This document shows positions 36,528 through 49,144 of a DNA stretch of 64,000 bases, one piece after another. A program made the translations under genes and the position numbers. Position 1 is the first letter of the stretch. Each line of letters begins with the position of its first letter. The notes beneath the pieces are model-generated. The model was not told where the DNA came from and did no database searches. It saw only the letters and a program-made list of their open reading frames with translations. The stretch comes from Burhinus oedicnemus (Eukaryota > Chordata > Aves > Charadriiformes > Burhinidae). Location: NCBI GenBank assembly GCA_008921705.1, contig VFFE01007192.1:1534228-1598227 (forward strand), given 5' to 3'.

Positions 36528-39500
36528 AATGGGGAAATTCACACCCCATTATTTCTGTTTCAAGTTTTCTTTAGGCAGGGATATTGGAACAATAGTGATA
36601 CTCAAAGTGTAACATCTGTCATGATTATAACAGCTACAGACTCCATTAAAAAGAACTGGAATAAAAACAGAGGTATCGCTTCCCTTCCCTCAGTGATTTG
36701 AATATAATTATAGAGCTGTAAATTATTAATATACATTTAAGGATGGTGAACATTAATTTAAAAGGATGAGAATTAATGTATCTCCTTTGCATACAAATAA
36801 TAATGTTTGAGTTCTTTTTGTTTTCTTTAAGAATGAAAACATCAATACACGAAATGAGTGTGCATTTGAACAGCTCAGTAATTGTGTGTATTTGACTGAT
36901 GCATTCATGTTACACATATTTTACTGACTTCTTATATACCTTCTCCAGGGAAATGTTATCCTACCTGACTCTTGTGAAAAAACGTACACAAATTAGTTAT
37001 TGAAACTCTGCCTATTATGCATTTAAATTAGTAAGCAAGGTTTATATGGATGAAGTACAAATTAACTGAGCATAAAAATGCATCCATAAACTGGAGAAAA
37101 AAAATCTTGCTTAGGGAGTGAAAGAACAAAATCCCTGATTCTCTATGCCAATGCTGAGAATATTAGTCTTTGAACCTGCATTAAGACAGATTTTGTGGCC
37201 ACATTTCTGGACAAATTCCACCATTAATCATTGTCATCGTTATATCAGTTCACAGAACAAAAAGATACCTCCCTTTCAGCATACATTTAATAGAGGGACC
37301 TTGTCCCACACCTACGCAGACTACACGAGACATAGTTTGTGTAGGAACTGACTGATGAAGGAGACAGTGAAAAGAAAGAATATTATCTTCTCCACACACA
37401 GTCATATTGAAAATTGAATCTTAATGTTTGTAAGCATGTAGACAATACCCTGGTCTACAAGATGCTGAATGTCTATCCTGTTCTTAGTATCTTCCAAAGG
37501 TATCCTAGGCCCCACTACTTCTGCATTCTCTTTTAGACGTTACATTAGTTGGTCCCCTCAGGAGAAATTAGGTGGGGTACTTGTTAGATTGTGTATCTCC
37601 CACCACCCAGAAGTTCTATTTTCAAAGCCCATTAGCACTAGAAAATTATATCATAAAACCTTTATTCCCAGGCCAGTCTACAAAACCAAATCAAAATATA
37701 ATACAGCACTAATTTCACAGCTCTTACAATGCAAGAACTCTCTGAGGCTTTGTTAATTAAATTGCTAAAAATGTCAGTGTACCATGGCCAGTTAGATAGT
37801 CTTGTTGAATGCTGTAATGAAGTATTGAAGGGAATTCTGACAAAGTGTGCAGTCCAGGTCCAGACCACAGAGACCAGCCAATGCTCCCCTTTGAAATCCC
37901 ATGAGCATCACTGGGTTTCTTTCCTCTTTGGTGGCTGCATGGCCAGCAGTCAGTCCTGCAGCATCTTGGGACTGGATGAAGGAAAGTTGCAACCTTCTGC
38001 TCCACAAATTGTTGTTTGGTATTTTCTGAAATGAGCAGAAAGCTCAAAAGCATGGCTTAGCTGGCTCAGGGAATTAAGAGGAAATGCAGCAGTAACAGCA
38101 GAAACATTATAGTGCAGGAAGGACTTAAGATCCACTCTTTTGACTTTTCTGTTCTTCAGGACTGAAGATCATGACTTCGTTGTCAGAGGCGGACTTCACA
38201 GTCCTGGGTGGACAAAGTTATGAGACTAACTCCTCAGTATCCAAAGTAGTTTACTGGATATACCCTTTAGGTGAGCAATAGAGCTACACTATACATTTAT
38301 ATTATAGCTTGCCAGCCTCAGCCACTCCCCTTAGCTTTCTGGGAGCATGACTCCAAGAAATTGGTTGGTCCTAAAGCTGCTTCAGAAAATGCAGTGTTCT
38401 GAAAGAAATCCTCTGTGTACCTTTGATACTCCATAATTCAGACTTTCAAAAGAAATTAACCTTTGGGGTCATAATAGGATCTGTGTTATCACAGAAGATC
38501 CCTGCCCCCGAAGCTGTTTCCTCAGGATGTTACTAACAATGCCCCACTGACATGAGTACGCTTTACACAAAATTCAGGCTAATGAAGCAGTACCTCCCAC
38601 AGCCTTATCCTTTCTAAGTTCAACATAAGTCAGGAAAAGTTAATTTGAATGTTGGCACTTTTTCTCATTTGTATGACTCAGTAGGATTCCTTCAAATGTC
38701 CCATCAACTGCTAACTGTTCTGCCTTGGTCTCCTGAGAGAGGAGACTACATCTATACCTTTGCTATAAAGGGGCATAGCAGTCTATGGGGCATGCACGGA
38801 AAGAACTTCTGCCTCCCTGGACTCCTGGACAAGCTCAAACAAGCCTTATATCAGCCCTAATATCACCAGATTCATGTAATATCACAGGTCTGGCACTGCT
38901 GGACCATAGCCTCTTGTGCATACCTGATGCTATAGGGCAAACTGCTATAACACTGCAAAAAACCAGAACATTTACTTCATGCTGCACACATCCTTAGATG
39001 GACCCTCACAAGATGCTACATCCCATGACCTCCACCTGGACACGGTTCATGTTCTGTGTAGCCAAGCTGAGAGTAGAAAGGTCATTTGTAATGAAGGAAT
39101 TGTGTCTATTTATAGAATGCACTGAGAGATTTATTTACACATTGCTGATAGGCAGAAAAAGGAAGGTTTGTTTGGGGTTAGCTAGCAAATGAAGACAAAG
39201 TCCAAGTGAAAAATACCAGATTGCAAGGCTTTTGTCTGCTCTCATGCATAATCTGGCCTCTTGCTATTTATCTACCCTGTTAAAAGCCTTCACAGCATTC
39301 ACTGCAAAAAGAGCATTTGAAACCCGCTCTTTGGCATTTTCCCTGATCATTCCTGCTCCACTGATCATCTTCATCAAGTACAGAGTTTAGACACAACATG
39401 CTGTCATATCAGAGCTTAAATGCATTAAAGACTGTTGTTAGCCTCTGAAGCTATGTCCCTCAAGTAATATGTTTTTGGCATATAAGGGCAAGTGGCACAG

Positions 39501-41145
39501 CACAGTTTGTATGGAGAATGTTATCATGTAAGGTGCGTTATCAAAGAAGATGGACAGTGAAAAAACACTCCCTAATGTACCATGATCAGAAATACAGTAG
39601 CAAGAATAAATATTACAAATGATGCTTCACTGAAATGATGAAACTTCATGATGCAAAAAAAAATCCCAGGTTAATGAAGTTGCAACACACATACATATGA
39701 CCAAATATAGCTATATAGTGTATATGTACATGCATATACTGCTGAACTCTCTTCCTCAACTAAAAAAAGGTTGCTTCATCCATATTGCCTCGTAGTAACA
39801 AGTCACTGGCCCATGCTATCCCCCAAACTGTGCCCAAGCTTTGCCTAGTTAGCCTGCTGACAATGAAGCAGTACGGACTATCACGTACGAGTGCTGCAAC
39901 CTGTGTGCTCTCACTCTGCTTTTTGGTTCCTTTGTAAAGTGGTCATCTGAGATGTAATACGATTGGACAAAGGGCCCTAATGCAGGAACTGGAAAAGGAA
40001 CAGGCATACAGATACCAGAGGGACTATGGCCCAAGGCATGATTTAACTTGTGCCTGAATTTGGCTACCAGCTGAAAACCCCATCCCCAGGGAAAGCTGAT
40101 TACCTATTCACCTCCTCTTCTTAGGTTGTTTGTTGTCTTCTGACCCTGCAACCACAAGAAGAGTTGCTCTTGCCCTTTTCTTTGACTTTCAATCTTGTTA
40201 TCATGCAAAATCATGAAAACTATAAATCCTGAAGTGGGCTATGGATTACAGGAGTCTGTGTTGGACTCATCCCCTTTTCCTCTGTCTACAGGTCTAATAG
40301 GTCTCAAGATTTGAGCCAAGAAAGTTATTGTTAGCAAATCATGGGCTTTTTTCTCTTGGTCACTTGCAGCCACAGTTTGTTCCACAGTGAGTGCTCTCAG
40401 AAAATTTCTCACAAAGCATATGTGATATTGTGAGAATACATAAGAATTGAACAAAGTTTCAATAAAAAACTTAATGAGGATAGAAATACCAGAGTATCGT
40501 ATGAAATGCTATTCTTTTACAAATTTCAGCTTTATAAAAAGCCCTAGATAAAGAACACAAGCTTTTCTTTTTTGGTCCTAAGGAACTGAAGAAGTCAACA
40601 TATATTTGAGTGTTTATCTGAAAGGTTGAGAACTTCTAAGGGTTACTCCAGCACTAATTATGTGCTGATGAAGCCTTGTTTGCAATACAGGAGAAACAAG
40701 ACACACTTGGGAAAGGTGTTTAAAGTGCCTAAATCACACAGGAGACATCCAGCTGGAGTTTTTTAACATGTTATTTTTCATTCTGGGAAAATGGATAATT
40801 TGTTGAAATCAAAGTGTTTTGCAGAAGAGCATGATTACGCTGAATCCATCAGAAGAAACATGGCAGGTTTCCAAAGTAAACCCTCCTGGTTCCCAGCCAT
40901 GCCAGGATGTCTGTCTCTTGGGCTGCTACCCAACCTGTTTCTCCAGGTTCTCAGGACTTTCAGACTCCACAATAAACTGTCAGCAGTTTGCCAACCCTTG
41001 AATTACTGGATCAAAAAATCCATCCACTTCTGCTACAGGAACTTCTTATCACTATTTCAGTTGTTTTGGTCTTTGTGATGGTTATTTTCAAAGACACAAG
41101 AGTTTCAAACAGGAAGGAGCTGGAAGCTACTGTGCAGCTAGTGGC

Positions 41146-41985
41146 TATGATATAATCGCCATTGCTGAATCATGGTGGGACGAATCACACAACTGGAGCG
41201 CTGCACTTGATGGCTATAAACTGTTCACAAGGGACAGCCAAAGAAGGAAGAGTGTGTGTGTGGGGGGAGTTGCCCTCTATGTAAAAAGATGGCGTTGAAA
41301 AATAGTGATGAATAGGTTGAGAGCTTATGGAAAACATTAGGGGCCAAGCCAACAAAGAAACCTAGTGGTTGCTGTTTACTACAGGCTGCCCGACCAAAGG
41401 GAGCCTGTTGATGAAGTGTTCCTACTTCAACTACAGGAAGCATCATGGTCCCAGGCTCTGATCCTGCTGGGGGACTTCAATCACCTTGACATCTGCTGGA
41501 AAAGCAGCACAGCAAGCTGTAAGCAGTGCAGTAGACTCTTGGAGGGCATCGAGGATAATTTCTTAATCCAGGTGATACACAGCCCAAACAGAGAAGAAGC
41601 ATCACTGGACCTGCTGCTCATCAACACGGATGAACTAATTAGAGATGCCAACACTGCTGGCAGCCTGGGCTGCAGTGATCATGCCCTGGTGGAATTCACA
41701 GTCTTGAGGGATATGGGTCAGGTGAAGAGTCGAGTCAGGACCTTGAATTTTAGGAGCGAAAGCTTTCAATTGTTTAAGGAATTAGTGGATGGCATCCCCT
41801 CAGAAACTGCCCTCAGAGAAAAAGGAGCTGAACAAAGCTGGCAGCTCGTTAAGGACATTTTTCTTAGAGTGCAAAAGCTCTTGATTCCCACGTCTAAGAA
41901 ACCAGGCAAAGAAGGCAGGAGACTGGCATGGATCAATAAGGACTTTTCGGTCAAACTAAAGTGTAAGAAGGAAACGCACAGGTAG
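41146..41985 (+). pseudogene. CR1 ORF2 endonuclease domain remnant
   Basis: Apurinic-endonuclease-like domain of CR1 ORF2. Readable motifs in one frame are IAIAESWWD (catalytic Glu block, about 41,155-41,181), GGVALYVK, VVAVYYRLPDQ, LILLGDFNHLDICW (the GDFN Asp/Asn block), LDLLLIN and GCSDHALVEF (the SDH catalytic His block). In-frame stops at 41,296 and 41,338 split it, and the last open stretch ends with TAG at 41,983-41,985. It lacks the N-terminal start of ORF2. Confidence 0.9.
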
Positions 41986-42582
41986 TGGAACCAGGGACGT
42001 GTATCCTGAGAAGAATATAGGGACACCCCCTGGATGTGTAGGAATGGGATGAGGAAAGCTAGCGTAAGTTGGAGCTTAACTTGGTTAGGGGTGCAAAGAA
42101 TAAGAAGGGCTTCTACAGGTATGTTGGCCAGAAAAGGAAGATTAAAGAGAATGTACCTCCCCAAGAAATAAGACAGAAAAACTGGTGACAACCAACATGG
42201 AGAAGGCTGAGGTACTCACCAAGGTTTTTTTGCCTCAGTTTTCAATGGTAATCTCTCTTCAGATCTCTCTCAAGCCTCTGAACCTCAAAGCAGGGACTGG
42301 GAGAATAAAGTGCTGCGCATCAAAGCAGAAGATTAGGTTCAAGACCACCTGAGGAAACTAAACACACGTAAGTCCATGGGACCCAACGAGATTCATCCCA
42401 AGGTCCTGAGGGAACTGGCTGATGTATTTGCCAAGACAATCTCAAATGTATTTGAAAAGTCATGGCAATCAGGCAAAAGTGACTGGAAAAAGGGAAACAT
42501 CATGCCCATTTTTAAATAGGGTAAAAAGAAGGACCCTGGGAACTGCTGACCAGTCAGCCTCAGCTCTGTACCCAGTAAGACC

Positions 42583-43060
42583 ATGGAACAGATCCTCCTG
42601 GAAGACATGTCAAAACATATAGAAGACAGGGAGGTGATTAGGGACAGCCAGCATGGCTTCACCAAGGGCAAATCGTGTCTGACTAACCTGGTGGCCTTCT
42701 ACAATGGAGTGACTACATCAGTGAACAAGGGAAGAACTATGGATGTCATCTACCTGGACTTCTGTAAGGCCTTTAACACGGTACCCCACAACGTTCTTAC
42801 CTCTAAATTGGAGAGATACGGGTTTGATAGATGGACTGTTAGGTGGATAAGGAATTGACTGTATGGCCATGTCCAAAGAGTTATAGTCAATGACTTAATG
42901 TCCAAGTGGAAACCCGTAACAAGTGGTGTCCCTCAAGGGTCCATACTGGGACCAATGCTATTTTATATCTTCACCAGGGACATAGACAGAAGGATCAAGT
43001 GTATCCTCAGCAAGTTTTGCAGATGACACCAAGCTGGGTGGTGCAGTTGATTTGCTTGAG
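42583..43060 (+). pseudogene. CR1 ORF2 reverse transcriptase remnant
   Basis: Motif A region [16 protein letters not shown]: the usual CR1/LINE text is KAFDTVPH, so the second Asp is changed to Asn, a fault outside the first catalytic Asp. A stop follows at 42,856-42,858. Then comes [14 protein letters not shown] (motif B) in the same frame. The catalytic FADDTKLGG (motif C) is present at about 43,015-43,045, but one base out of frame. Stops and a shift make it non-functional. Confidence 0.9.
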
Positions 43061-43904
43061 GGAAGGGATGCCATCCAGAGGGATCTTTGACAGGCTTGAG
43101 GAGCAGGCCCATGTGAACCTCGTGAAGCGCAACAAGGCCAACTGGAACATCCTGCAACTGGGTTGGGGCGATGCCCAATTATCAATACAGACTCAGGGAT
43201 GAATGGATTGAGAGCAGCCCTGTGGACAAGGACTTGGGGATACTGGTGGATGAAAAGTTGTACATGAGCTGGCAATGTGTGCTTGCAGCCCAGAAAGCCC
43301 ATCATATCTTGGGCTGCATAAAAAGAAGATTGGCCAGCAGGTGGAAGGAGGCAATTCTCCCTGTCTACTCCACTTTCGTGAGACCCCACCTGGAGTACTG
43401 CATTCTGGGGCCTCCAGCACAAGAAAGACATGGACCTGTTAGAGTGGGTCCAAAGGAGGGCCACAAAAATGATCAGAACGCTGGAACACCTCTCCTCTGA
43501 AGAAATGCTGAGAGTCGGGGTTGTTCAATCAGGAGAAGAGAAGGCTCTAGGGAGACCTTATTGTGGCCTTTCAATATAGAAAGGAGGCTTACAAGAAGGA
43601 TGGAAAGAGACTTTTTACCAAGGCCTGTAGTGACAGGACAAGGGACAACAGTTTTAAACTGAAAGATGGTAGATATAGATTGGACATAAGGAAGAAATTA
43701 TTTAAAATAATGCTGGTGAGACACTGGAACAGGTTGTCCAGAGAAGTTTTGGATGCCCCATCATTGGAATTGTTCAAGGTCAGGTTGGATGGGGCTTTGA
43801 GCAACTTGGTCTAGTGAAAGATGCCCCTGCCCATGGCAGGGGGGTGGACTAAATGATCTTTAAAGGTCTCTTCCAACCCAAACCTTTCTGTGATTCTATG
43901 ATTC

Positions 43905-46900
43905 ACTTGTTTTGCTAAGGTGCCGTAAACACTATGTGGGATTAACTTTTGCTTCACGTACAATATATGCACACATGCCCTACAGATTTCCAGCAGATTG
44001 CTGTGCCAGTGGAACTGAGGTCTATAGACCGCTCTCTGGAAATAAGATATACAAGTCCATAACTCATATCTTATAATTAATTTTCACCCTGAATTCTGGC
44101 AGTATTCTCACTGGATTCACAGTATTCTCACAAAACTCTAGCCTTCAGAAAAGGGTTTTTTGAATCCTTTTATCTTGACTGTAGAGATCACGCTCTACAT
44201 TCATTTCTATCTATCAACATTTCTTCCACCACTAGTGACTAAAGTAATGTTTCTTCAGCAATTATGGCAGCTAGAAGAAGCTGCGTTGGTACAATTATCA
44301 AATAGTGAGGTCATTTTGGCAAATGCCCCTGAGGACATGTACGAGTCTGCTCTGCCTCTTTGCCAGGGGTTGCAACCCCTGTAACTGAGCTGACAGAGCA
44401 GAACATGTGCCATGGATCAGCTGCTCCATTTCATAGCACAGCATCTTAACTTAAATTGTCAATGAACTATGCATGCCCCAGGGCATCTATTTTTTATTTC
44501 AAATGGCTGAGGCAGAGGCACTTTGTCTTTTCACCGAACTGTGATGTTTGGTGGTTACCTCCAGGAAAGGAGTGGTAACAAACAGTGGGAGGTTGTAAAG
44601 GTTTAACTCACCTCAGCTCTTTACTCTGTGATTATGAGTCAGAAGCCTCTACTTCTTTCAAATTTCTCAGCTCTTGGGCAAAACAGAAGTCCAGCTGGCC
44701 TTGCAAGGTCCAGCACAATGAATGCTCTCAAGGCTGAGAGTAAAACACCCCAATTTAGGGTCATCCTGCAGGTAACCTGCACAATTCAATGTAGGGTGTC
44801 TTAAGGAAAAGAGATGTGGTGTCCAGCCACAAAGCTGAAACAGGCTGTGCCTTGGCAGCATACTGTGCCCACTTTATAGTCTTTAAACAAAAGCCCGCCA
44901 CAGAGGAATTTATTCACAGTTTTGGTAGTCTCAGTGACTAAGTAGGGAACAGGTATGCAATCTGTGCAACAAAAAGAATGAAGGCCAAGTAGATTCTGTA
45001 GAACAAAATTGCACTTGAAATTGTTAATTAAGCTTCAAGTATCAAGGTAGGAAGACAGTTGGAAGTACTGGGGAAGAAGTCCGGTTTACTGCAGAAAGCT
45101 CTTGTTACAGGGCAGGGACTCACAAACTGCATTTGTGGAAATAATCCCTTAATAAAGTTTGATAGTTCCTTCTGCATGGCAGGAGGAGGCATTTGGGTAG
45201 CTTTTTGTATATCACTCTAAAGTACCTTTGATAACATTAATGGCACATGTTATTACCGAATGGAACACCCCTTATACCACATTGGTCGTAGATGCATCAT
45301 TCTCTGTCCCTAGTGTGAAAAAGTCTGTTATTTCCTTTGATACATTTATGGCACCCTGATGTAGCTTGCATTTCTAGCTTCTATTGCTACCTTCTGTACA
45401 CTCAGACAACATTTGGCAAGGGAAACAAGACGTAAGGGAGAAAATGGAGGATTTGGTCACTGAGGCTTTTATTAGACAGATATAGTGATCATTGGTTTTC
45501 TTACCACACAAAAGAAAAGTAATATTTTAGAATACGTTTACTAATTCCTTTGTTCTTTGTAACTATCTGAAACCTTATGAAGGCTGGCAGAAGCTGCAGA
45601 AATTCACGTAATAAAATTATCACAATATTTTAAGAAGAGCATGAGTAGAAGTTTCCAGCTGGCCTTTGAACAAGCTTCAAATCCCACAGAGAGGGGAGGA
45701 TATAAAAGATGTGAAGAGAAATTTCACCGATATGACAAAAGAGGATTCCCATCTTGCTTTGGCTTGTCAAACTTACATGTATGAGGAACTTTACACAGCA
45801 GTCTCTTAGTTTTCCATTGGTAACATTAAAGGAGAAAAGGCAAAAAAAGGTGTCATTCAAAATAAAGAAGTCTCATTTCTGAACTGCCAGCCACAGGTTG
45901 AGGATCTGCTTGATGACTGTGTCAGACCATCAGCAAGCATTAGCTAGAAAATTGTTCTTTACTGAGGTCTCTCTTAATCAGGAGTGTGAAACTTTTCAGA
46001 TATTCTTCAGGCAACTGCTTTCCCGAGAGCTACATGTCCACATCACCCACTGATGTAATTAGAGTAGCAGAGCTGACAGTTTCCACTTGGCTTCCTTAAC
46101 ATAGATGCCAGTTCCTGGCTCTAGATATTCCAGTGTTAAAATCTGTGCCCAGATTTCTGCATCTTTCTTCAATATGGGATTTATAAGACCAAATCAAAAA
46201 GCCAGAACAGTAATGCAAATCTTCAATTTCTTATGGACAACAAAAAGTTCAAAATGAAGAATGAATGTTTGGCAGTTGAAAAAAGAAGGGATACAAACAG
46301 AGAATACATTTTTTGAAGTATAATTTGCTCTTCTCATTAATGATGTAAGCTATTTTATTGCTGTTTCATTTCAATGCGCATACTTGGGGATACACTAAAG
46401 TTCAAACTGTTATTCTGGATCTTTCTTTTATTATCATGCCTACAAACAACAAACTTGTATATTGCAGCTCTTTAAAACTTCCAGCTATAGGTTACTGAGT
46501 ATACATTGCTGTGTAGACAACGTGATATGTTACACAAACATAACTTAAGACTTTGTCTCAGATTCCAAGAAAAACTGGAGACGGGACATGGAGAAAACTA
46601 TCTGTATTTCCCTTTACCTGTACTTTTTTTAAAAAAATATATTTGTCTTACAGTTAGCACTTGTCTATATGATAGAAAAGAATTAGAGTAGAAATCTGAC
46701 TGAGGATCTGCAAGTCATTAGAGGCCTTAAGTAACTTGATGCAATACATAGGTTTGGTATAAGGTTTGAATTTAGCAGGATTCTCATAGAAGTATGTGTA
46801 AGTTTGGGCGCCCCCTCCATGTTTCCATCTGTCCCTTAATCATGAGGGAACAATGCTCATCCTCATCAAATACTTTTCTCCTGCCTCTCTATGTCCTCCA

Positions 46901-47639
46901 ATCTGCTGCTGGGATTGATGACCTCAGATGCTCTCAATCCTGAAACCAAAGTTTTATTTAGGTATTAGGGAAATGTACTGTAAGTAATGTTGAAAGCACT
47001 GTAGAAACAAATTGCTTTAGTGCAAGGCAGGAGAGTTTTCCGAGGAATAAACCAGCTGAAATAGGAGTTAGAGGGTCAGAATGGCATAATGGCCACTTTC
47101 AGAAGAAAAATATGTGAACTGTCACCTATATACAAAACATAAATGCAGATTGAAATCCCACTGCATATACCAGACACCTCCATGAGACAATTTGTCACAT
47201 GTGGAAGTACCTTGAGGTTCACTAGTCTTTCAGAAACTAAACTACAGATTTCCCTGTGTCTTAGATCAAGCAGTGGTAGTGAAAAGCAGAGGAGGACCAT
47301 GTGCTGGAGTACTCAGGTACTCCAGGCCAAATCAGGTCCTGATTTAAACCACTCCTATAAAGCGATGCAATTAAGCTGAGAGAATGAAATCCAGCAAGAA
47401 ATAAGCATTTCGCTCCCAGCCCCACCACTCAGTGAAGATAACAGGCAACCTCAAACCCTCCAGTTTTTTCTCATCCATAAAATAAGATTTGCCTTAAGAT
47501 CAGCATTTCTAGTCCTCCCTCACACTCCGTCAAACTTTTTTGATGGTGTTTTTGCAGCTGAACCTGTCTGGGACTGTCTGTGCCACCGAATCGCTTTCCA
47601 TTTGGGTTTTTTTTTGCCGTGGGCTTCACCTGCCTTTAC
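43905..47639. other. Intergenic upstream of SHROOM2
   Basis: No gene, RNA gene or repeat family was recognised. One E-box with MITF/TFE-type flanks (TCACATGTG, 47,195-47,203) is noted separately. Confidence 0.6.
47195..47203 (+). promoter_or_regulatory. E-box TCACATGTG (MITF/TFE-type candidate)
   Basis: A CACATGTG core flanked by T, which fits the TCAYRTG preference of MITF/TFE factors. It lies 1.7 kb upstream of the SHROOM2 ATG, just outside the CpG island. A nine-base motif can occur by chance. Confidence 0.25.
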
Positions 47640-48780
47640 CACTGCTCCATCCTGCCGCCAAACCCGGCCCGGCCCGGCCCAGCCGTGTTTCTGACCCCTG
47701 AGGCCTCCGACCCCGCGATCCCCCGGCGCCGCAGCTGCCCTCCCGGGGCCGGGGCCTCGCCTCACCTCAGCCCGTCCCCGCCTCGCCCCCGGCTGCCGCT
47801 AGAGGGTCTCGGAGGGAGCGAGGCGGGCGGGCCAGGCACGGCACACGCTGGGGCCCCTCCCGCCCCACAGGTGGTTGAGACAGTCGAGGCGGGGGGAACG
47901 GCCGGGAGGAGCCGGCAGCAAGCACCTCCCTCGGCTCCCGCCGCGGCTGCCCCCTGACCTGCCCTCCATGTTGCCCAGCTTCCTCCCGCCCCGTCGCCCC
48001 CACCGCTTAACCCTCCCCCTCCCGGCCGTCCCCCCTCGCCCCAAGCACCGCGGCGAGGCGGGAAGAGCCGCCCCTCCTCTCCCCGGCCGGCGCGGCGCGG
48101 CCCACCGCCGCCTGGCACCGCGAAGGCGGGGCGTCGCTGGCCGGGGGCAGGCCGCAGCCGCCGGCTGCCCCCTTCCTTCTCGCTCCCCCCTTCCCCCGCC
48201 GGTCTGGGGCCAGAGCGGCGTGGCCGCCCTCCACCTGCTCGCCGCTTTTGTTTGGGGACGGCGGGGGCAGAAAGAGAAGCGCGGCCGCCCCTACGTGTGG
48301 CGGGGCGGGGGCGGCAAGGGCATGGCCCCGGGGTGACTCGGGGCTCACGGCAGCTCCCGCTGTCGCCTTTGTCTGGCGGCCGGCTCGGGGCTGGGCTGCT
48401 CTCCTGTGTCCCGTCACCCCTCCCCCCCCTCCCTCCTCCACCTTGCCCGGGGGGATCAGGCTGCGGGGCTGCCCGCTTTTGGGGAGGGGCGAGCGGCTGC
48501 CCCGCTGGGGAAGCCCGCGGTGGATAAGCGGGTTTCGCCCTCTTTTCGGGGTGAGAGAAGGAGGGAGGGAGGCGGGGGCACTTTGCCCTGCCGCGCTCCT
48601 CCTGGCGTCCCGCGTTGCTCGGCGGCGTTTGCCCCGCCGCCAAGTTGCCACAAGTTGGAGCCTCCCCCCCGCCCCGTTGCTGCCGCCGGGTTCTGGCCTC
48701 GGCGTGAGACAATACTGCGGGCTGTGAAGGAGGAGGAGTAGGAGGAGGGGGCGGGCGGGAGCAGCCCTCTCTCGCCGCCG

Positions 48781-48816
48781 ATGGGGCCGGGCTGGACGGC
48801 GCTGCGGGGCGGGTAG
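48781..48816 (+). other. Possible uORF upstream of SHROOM2 (11 codons)
   Basis: ATG GGG CCG ... GGG TAG: a complete 11-codon open frame with its stop 110 bases upstream of the SHROOM2 ATG and in a different frame. It matters only if transcription starts upstream of 48,781. Confidence 0.35.
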
Positions 48817-48925
48817 GTGGCTCCGCGGGCTGCCGCCGGCTGGCGCGCACCGGGGAGCGGCCGGCAGAGGCAGGCGAGCCCCGGCCCCAGCCCCGACGGG
48901 CGCCGCTGGCGGCGCAGGGGGCTCT

Positions 48926-49144
48926 ATGGAGGACGTAGGGCTGCGGAGCGGGCGGGAGCGGCTGGCCGGCAGCGACCCGCGGCTCGGCGCCGTGCTGGTG
49001 GAGCCGGGGCCGGTGGTGGTGATGGTGGAGCAGCGGGCAGCGGAGAGCTACAAGCTGGTGGAGGTGCTGCTGACCGGCGGGGCGCCGTGGGGCTTCACCC
49101 TGAAGGGCGGACGAGAGCACGGGGAGCCCCTCATCATCACCAAG
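48926..49144 (+). CDS. SHROOM2: SHROOM2 exon 1 (73 codons, start of PDZ domain)
   Basis: SHROOM2 (APXL) is an actin-binding scaffold with an N-terminal PDZ domain and ASD1/ASD2 regions. It recruits Rho kinase and drives actomyosin contraction, and it has been linked to melanosome placement in retinal pigment epithelium. The exon reads [20 protein letters not shown], then [12 protein letters not shown]. The human exon has [30 protein letters not shown]. The P-W-G-F (54-57) is the PDZ carboxylate-binding loop. The donor is AAG|GTGAGA, phase 0. ATG 48,926 is the first start after an in-frame stop at 48,725-48,727, with +4 G but a weak -3 base. Residues about 14-40 (Val/Glu/Pro-rich) make the N-terminus some 18 residues longer than human. 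Confidence 0.95.

Larger units (their letters stand above)
32481..41110. other. Intergenic between divergent GPR143 and SHROOM2 (left part)
   Basis: No gene or RNA gene was recognised. Contents listed separately are two microsatellites (33,064-33,125 and 33,552-33,579), a nested palindrome (33,899-34,027) and a short hairpin (36,501-36,527). A TCATGTG E-box occurs near 36,149. The open frames are short and without family motifs. Confidence 0.6.
41111..43904 (+). mobile_element. CR1 LINE, about 2.8 kb, 5'-truncated and inactive
   Basis: A long CR1 non-LTR retrotransposon copy. It starts within the endonuclease coding region of ORF2, keeps most of the reverse transcriptase region, and ends in the CR1 3' UTR (CCCATGGCAGGGGGGTGGAC..., then CTGTGATTCTATGATTC), the diagnostic avian 3' end. 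No poly(A) tail and no target duplication, as is normal for CR1. ORF2 is broken by several stops (for example at 41,296, 41,338, 41,983, 42,517, 42,547 and 42,856) and by at least one frameshift before the Y/FADD box. The copy is therefore dead, yet most motifs remain readable, so it is of moderate age. Confidence 0.96.
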
